Below, piece after piece: positions 61,103 through 64,000 of a stretch of DNA of 64,000 nt. Source of the DNA: Longitalea arenae (GTDB lineage: Bacteria; Bacteroidota; Bacteroidia; Chitinophagales; Chitinophagaceae); contig NZ_JAFFJX010000001.1 of the NCBI RefSeq assembly GCF_016924755.1, positions 310,001 to 374,000 on the forward strand, given 5' to 3'. The translations under genes were made by a program, and so were the position numbers. Numbering within the stretch: the first letter of the stretch is position 1; the number at the start of each line of letters is the position of its first letter. The notes under the pieces were generated by a model. It was given only the letters and a program-made list of their open reading frames with translations, searched no databases and was not told where the DNA came from.

Positions 61103-62245
61103 ATGTCGGATTCATTATATATAGGAGATTTTTTGCAGCCTGTTAACCGGTACATGCTATCGGAAGATGAAGGCTATAAAGATGGACAGATCGGCAAAAA
61201 GATCGTGGTGTATGAAGATGAGGAAATACCCGACCTGCGATCGGCAGATATTGTGCTGGTGGGATGCAATGAGACCAGGGGAAACTACCAGGTACAGCCC
61301 GGCCGCATCTCGGCTCCAGATGCCATCCGCCGCCAGTTTTATGCATTATATCAATGGCACTCCGACCTAAACCTGGTAGATATTGGTAATATCATTCCCG
61401 GCGCCGGATTGAACGACACCTATGCTGCACTGAAAACCGTGCTGGCCGAACTGACCGCTATCGGCAAAACGGTGGTGGTGCTGGGTGGTTCACACGATCT
61501 TACGCTGGCGCAATACCACTCCTACACGAGCAAACATCAGATCATAGAGGCCACCTGTGTAGATGCGCTCATTGACCTCAGCATGGAATCACGGAACCGT
61601 TCGGAGAATTTTCTAATGGAAATGCTTACCGGTGAACCGAATTTTATTAAACATTATAATCATATCGGTTTCCAGAGCTATTATGTACATCCGCATATGC
61701 TGGAAACCATGGATAAATTACGGTTCGACTGTTTTCGTGTAGGGCATGTGAAAGAGAATATCGAGGAAATGGAGCCGGTGATCCGCAATTCGCAGCTGTT
61801 CAGTTTTGATATTGCAGCCATTGCCCATGCATTTGCGCCCAGTAACCAGGTTACACCGAACGGACTAACGGGTGAAGAAGCCTGTGTGCTGATGCAGTAT
61901 GCCGGCCTGAGCCCTACCATTAATACCATAGGTATTTACGGGTATGTGCCCGACCGGGACAGAGATGAGCTCACGGCCAAACAGATCAGCCATATGTTGT
62001 GGTACCTGGTGGATGGTTATAACCGCAGCCTGCGCGAAGCCCGGCTCGAAGAGAAAGATTCCTTCAATGAGTTTCATATGGCATTCGCTGAAATAGAAAC
62101 GGTTTTCCTGCAAAGCAAAAAGACCGGCCGCTGGTGGATGCAGTTACCCGATAAAAAATACATTGCCTGTTCGTATAAGGATTACCTGGTGGCCAGCAGC
62201 AATGAGATCCCTGAACGGTGGATGAGGGCGCAGGAAAGGCAATGA
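61103..62245 (+). CDS. Arginase-fold (formimidoylglutamase-like) protein with degenerate metal site
   Basis: 380 residues from ATG 61103. The ureohydrolase fold is recognisable (VVVLGGSHDLTLAQYHSYTSK; CVDALIDLS; LFSFDIAAIAHAFAP). In true arginases the metal ligands are GGDH, DAHxD and SxDxDxxDP. Here the GGSH His is kept, but DAHxD is DALID (His to Leu), and SxDxDxxDP is SFDIAAIAH, with the second Asp replaced by Ala. So two or more metal ligands are missing and hydrolysis is doubtful. Similar degenerate members occur in other Bacteroidota, as I recall. Divergent from pheS; alone. Confidence 0.85.
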   Translation: MSDSLYIGDFLQPVNRYMLSEDEGYKDGQIGKKIVVYEDEEIPDLRSADIVLVGCNETRGNYQVQPGRISAPDAIRRQFYALYQWHSDLNLVDIGNIIPGAGLNDTYAALKTVLAELTAIGKTVVVLGGSHDLTLAQYHSYTSKHQIIEATCVDALIDLSMESRNRSENFLMEMLTGEPNFIKHYNHIGFQSYYVHPHMLETMDKLRFDCFRVGHVKENIEEMEPVIRNSQLFSFDIAAIAHAFAPSNQVTPNGLTGEEACVLMQYAGLSPTINTIGIYGYVPDRDRDELTAKQISHMLWYLVDGYNRSLREARLEEKDSFNEFHMAFAEIETVFLQSKKTGRWWMQLPDKKYIACSYKDYLVASSNEIPERWMRAQERQ

Positions 62246-62415
62246 ATGCACATATGCTAATTGGCTGATGTGCCAATACGATAATGCCCGCTAATGCCGG
62301 AACGAGTAGTGATAAGATTTGATTATCGAATACAATTCCGGAAAATTTCACATTAAAAGGTATTAATACTAACCATTAACGCTACTGCTTGTCAAAATAA
62401 TCTTTAAATTTCAGC

Positions 62416-63819
62416 ATGAGCAAGAGCAGCAGATTCCCTTTTCACTTCAGTTCCATTTTACCTTCTATTCCTGTAAAGGGCTTTCGGCTGGTTGCTTACA
62501 GCCTCATGCTGTTACTGGCTTCCTGTTCAACCCAGCGCCAGATCGGCAAAGCCGCCAATACAGATCTGTTCCTTGATTCCAGTGTGCAACATGCACATGT
62601 AGGCATCAGCCTCTTCGATCCTTCCACTAAAAAATACCTGTATACCCATAACGCAAAAAAGTATTTTGTGCCCGCGTCTAATACCAAGCTCTTCAGCTGT
62701 TACGCTGCCCTGAAATACCTGGGCGACAGTTTGCCGGGCATTCAGTACTGGGAAAATGATACGGCGCTATATCTGGTGGGAACCGGCGATCCCAGCCTGC
62801 TGCATCCGGATTTTAAAAGGAATGCGGTCATCGATTTTCTGCAAAAGACAAATAAATCGATATATATAACAGACGTTAACTGGAAAGAGCATGCCCTGGG
62901 TGCGGGTTGGTCATGGAACGACTACAATGATAACTACATGGTTGAGCGCAGCGCTTTACCTGTGTATGGTAATATCATTCACTGGGTGCAGGAAATGAGC
63001 GATAATGGCGGCAGTGCCGCTTTGCCTGATCAGCCGGCAACGCCGTTTATTTATTCCCTGCCTGAAATTAACTGGAAAGTGCGCTTTAATGCGGGCGTTA
63101 CCCGTAAGGCTTTTTTTGTACAGCGTAACCGCAATGAGAATGTGTTTGTGATCACTGAGGGAACCGAAAAAAAGAAAGAACAGGATGTGCCGTTCGTTAC
63201 TCATGGCATTCAATCGGCCATTGAATTGCTGCCGGATACGGTTGGAAAACAGATCACATATTTGCCGGAGTTAAAACAACTGCCTGCCCGGCTGAACACG
63301 ATCTTTTCACAGCCCACCGATTCGGTATTACAACCCATGATGTACCGCAGCGATAATTTTTTTGCTGAACAGGCGCTGTTAATGGTGAGCCAGATAAAAT
63401 TGGGCGAAATGAACAACCGCAGGATAATAGATACCCTGCTTAAAACCGATCTCCGCGATCTGCCGCAATTGCCCCGTTGGGCCGATGGGAGTGGCTTGAG
63501 CCGGTATAACCTGTTTACACCCAACGACTTTGTGGTGCTTTTGCAGAAAATGGAGCAAGAGTTTGGCATGAAAAGGCTACAGGTGATACTACCTACCGGT
63601 GGTAAGGGTACTTTAGGTAATTTGTACAAACAAGATAGTAATTATATATTTGCCAAGACCGGTACCTTGTCGGGCGTTGTTGCATTGAGCGGATATATTT
63701 ATACGAAGAAGAACAAGCTGCTGATTTTCTCGGTCCTTATCAATAATCACACAGGCAGCGCAGGAACCATCCGTAAAAGAGTTGAAGCATTCCTGAACGG
63801 CATCCGGAACCGGTATTAA
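62416..63819 (+). CDS. dacB: D-alanyl-D-alanine carboxypeptidase/endopeptidase (PBP4 type)
   Basis: 467 residues. Lipoprotein-like leader MLLLASC (lipobox LASC, Cys37). Peptidase S13 motifs: SxxK Ser88-x2-Lys91 in PASNTKLF, SxN in YRSDNFFAEQ and KTG in FAKTGTLSGVVAL. It trims or cleaves peptidoglycan cross-bridges in the periplasm. It is monocistronic, 170 bp after the arginase-fold gene. Confidence 0.94.
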   Translation: MSKSSRFPFHFSSILPSIPVKGFRLVAYSLMLLLASCSTQRQIGKAANTDLFLDSSVQHAHVGISLFDPSTKKYLYTHNAKKYFVPASNTKLFSCYAALKYLGDSLPGIQYWENDTALYLVGTGDPSLLHPDFKRNAVIDFLQKTNKSIYITDVNWKEHALGAGWSWNDYNDNYMVERSALPVYGNIIHWVQEMSDNGGSAALPDQPATPFIYSLPEINWKVRFNAGVTRKAFFVQRNRNENVFVITEGTEKKKEQDVPFVTHGIQSAIELLPDTVGKQITYLPELKQLPARLNTIFSQPTDSVLQPMMYRSDNFFAEQALLMVSQIKLGEMNNRRIIDTLLKTDLRDLPQLPRWADGSGLSRYNLFTPNDFVVLLQKMEQEFGMKRLQVILPTGGKGTLGNLYKQDSNYIFAKTGTLSGVVALSGYIYTKKNKLLIFSVLINNHTGSAGTIRKRVEAFLNGIRNRY

Positions 63820-63925
63820 CAAAGTTTTTAAATTTTCTCTTTCACGCCCCAACCGTAGCGCTACCATACCCCGTATTATTACTAGCAACTGGCAATTGGC
63901 CATTAAACAAAGAGAAAATAAGCAT

Positions 63926-64000
63926 TCAAAAGAAACAAGTCAGTTTATCAAGTTCGGCTACAGAATACCAAATAACATCGGCTTGATTGTCCACCAATGC
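63926..64000 (-). CDS. Possible C-terminal end of a gene cut by the right edge
   Basis: A minus-strand frame ends at TGA (63926-63928) and is open to the edge: 24 residues reading ALVDNQADVIWYSVAELDKL then TCFF. The residue pattern looks protein-like, but it is short and no family can be assigned; the plus strand is also open over part of it. Confidence 0.3.
   Translation of the reverse strand, partial: ALVDNQADVIWYSVAELDKLTCFF

Noticed and set aside
1-64000. CRISPR arrays, insertion sequences, prophage or toxin-antitoxin systems
   Set aside because: No regularly spaced direct repeats, transposase/integrase motifs or paired small toxin genes were seen.

Overview
The window looks like an ordinary chromosomal stretch of a Bacteroidota bacterium, most likely Chitinophagaceae (Niastella/Chitinophaga-like). 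The grounds are: two SusC/SusD pairs behind an ECF sigma factor and a FecR anti-sigma factor with a DUF4974-like end; gliding-family proteins GldC and GldH; DUF4290 and DUF6089 proteins; a LytTR regulator paired with a propeller-type sensor kinase; and promoters that repeatedly match the Bacteroidota -7 element TAnnTTTG, mostly without a Shine-Dalgarno sequence. No phage, insertion sequence, CRISPR array, tRNA or rRNA was recognised. About 50 genes are packed closely on both strands.

Layout. 1-2.5 kb (minus): DUF4290 protein, MurA, and the first 35 codons of guanylate kinase cut by the window edge. 3.0-5.4 kb (plus): gldC, YqeY, a CvpA-like protein, an alpha/beta hydrolase. 5.6-15.7 kb (plus): an envelope-biogenesis cluster of CBS protein, short Omp85-type barrel, NAD kinase, DUF6089 barrel, UppS, BamA, two Skp/OmpH chaperones and MurI. 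15.8-16.8 kb: rpmH-rnpA-yidD. 17.0-18.3 kb (minus): lipoprotein and superoxide dismutase. 18.5-31.4 kb (plus): DUF1080 protein, sigma factor, FecR, SusC1-SusD1, SusC2-SusD2, an uptake locus with no obvious glycosidase other than perhaps the DUF1080 protein. 31.4-37.1 kb: TadA, GntP-type permease, a 1-kb gene-free stretch, small conserved protein, aldehyde dehydrogenase, glutathione peroxidase. 37.1-39.7 kb (minus): DUF4870 protein, M28 peptidase, DusB. 39.9-43.1 kb (plus): CPBP protease, CdsA, lipoprotein, Psd (phospholipid operon). 43.2-46.8 kb: YjjG-type phosphatase, SDR, BatD. 46.9-50.8 kb (minus): OmpR-type regulator, histidine kinase, GldH, YicC, pseudouridine synthase. 51.4-52.4 kb: LpxD. 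52.5-57.3 kb (minus): LytTR regulator, propeller sensor kinase, carboxypeptidase-regulatory-domain protein preceded by a 102-bp tandem repeat. 57.8-60.9 kb (minus): epimerase, 3-hydroxyacyl-CoA dehydrogenase, PheS. 61.1-63.8 kb (plus): arginase-fold protein and PBP4-type peptidase.

The main theme is envelope building: peptidoglycan precursors (MurA, MurI, UppS), outer-membrane protein assembly (BamA, Skp), lipid A (LpxD), phospholipids (CdsA, Psd) and SusCD uptake. I found no convincing new multi-gene system. The most notable points are: a MurA whose usual catalytic Cys is Asp; a 102-bp tandem repeat that re-copies the upstream region and start codon of one gene; a set of intergenic short-word repeats that often fold back on themselves and in one case seem to continue into the GldH signal peptide codons; exact promoter elements placed 4 nt before the ATG of murI and pheS (possible leaderless mRNAs); a structured rpmH leader; and an arginase-fold protein lacking several metal ligands.
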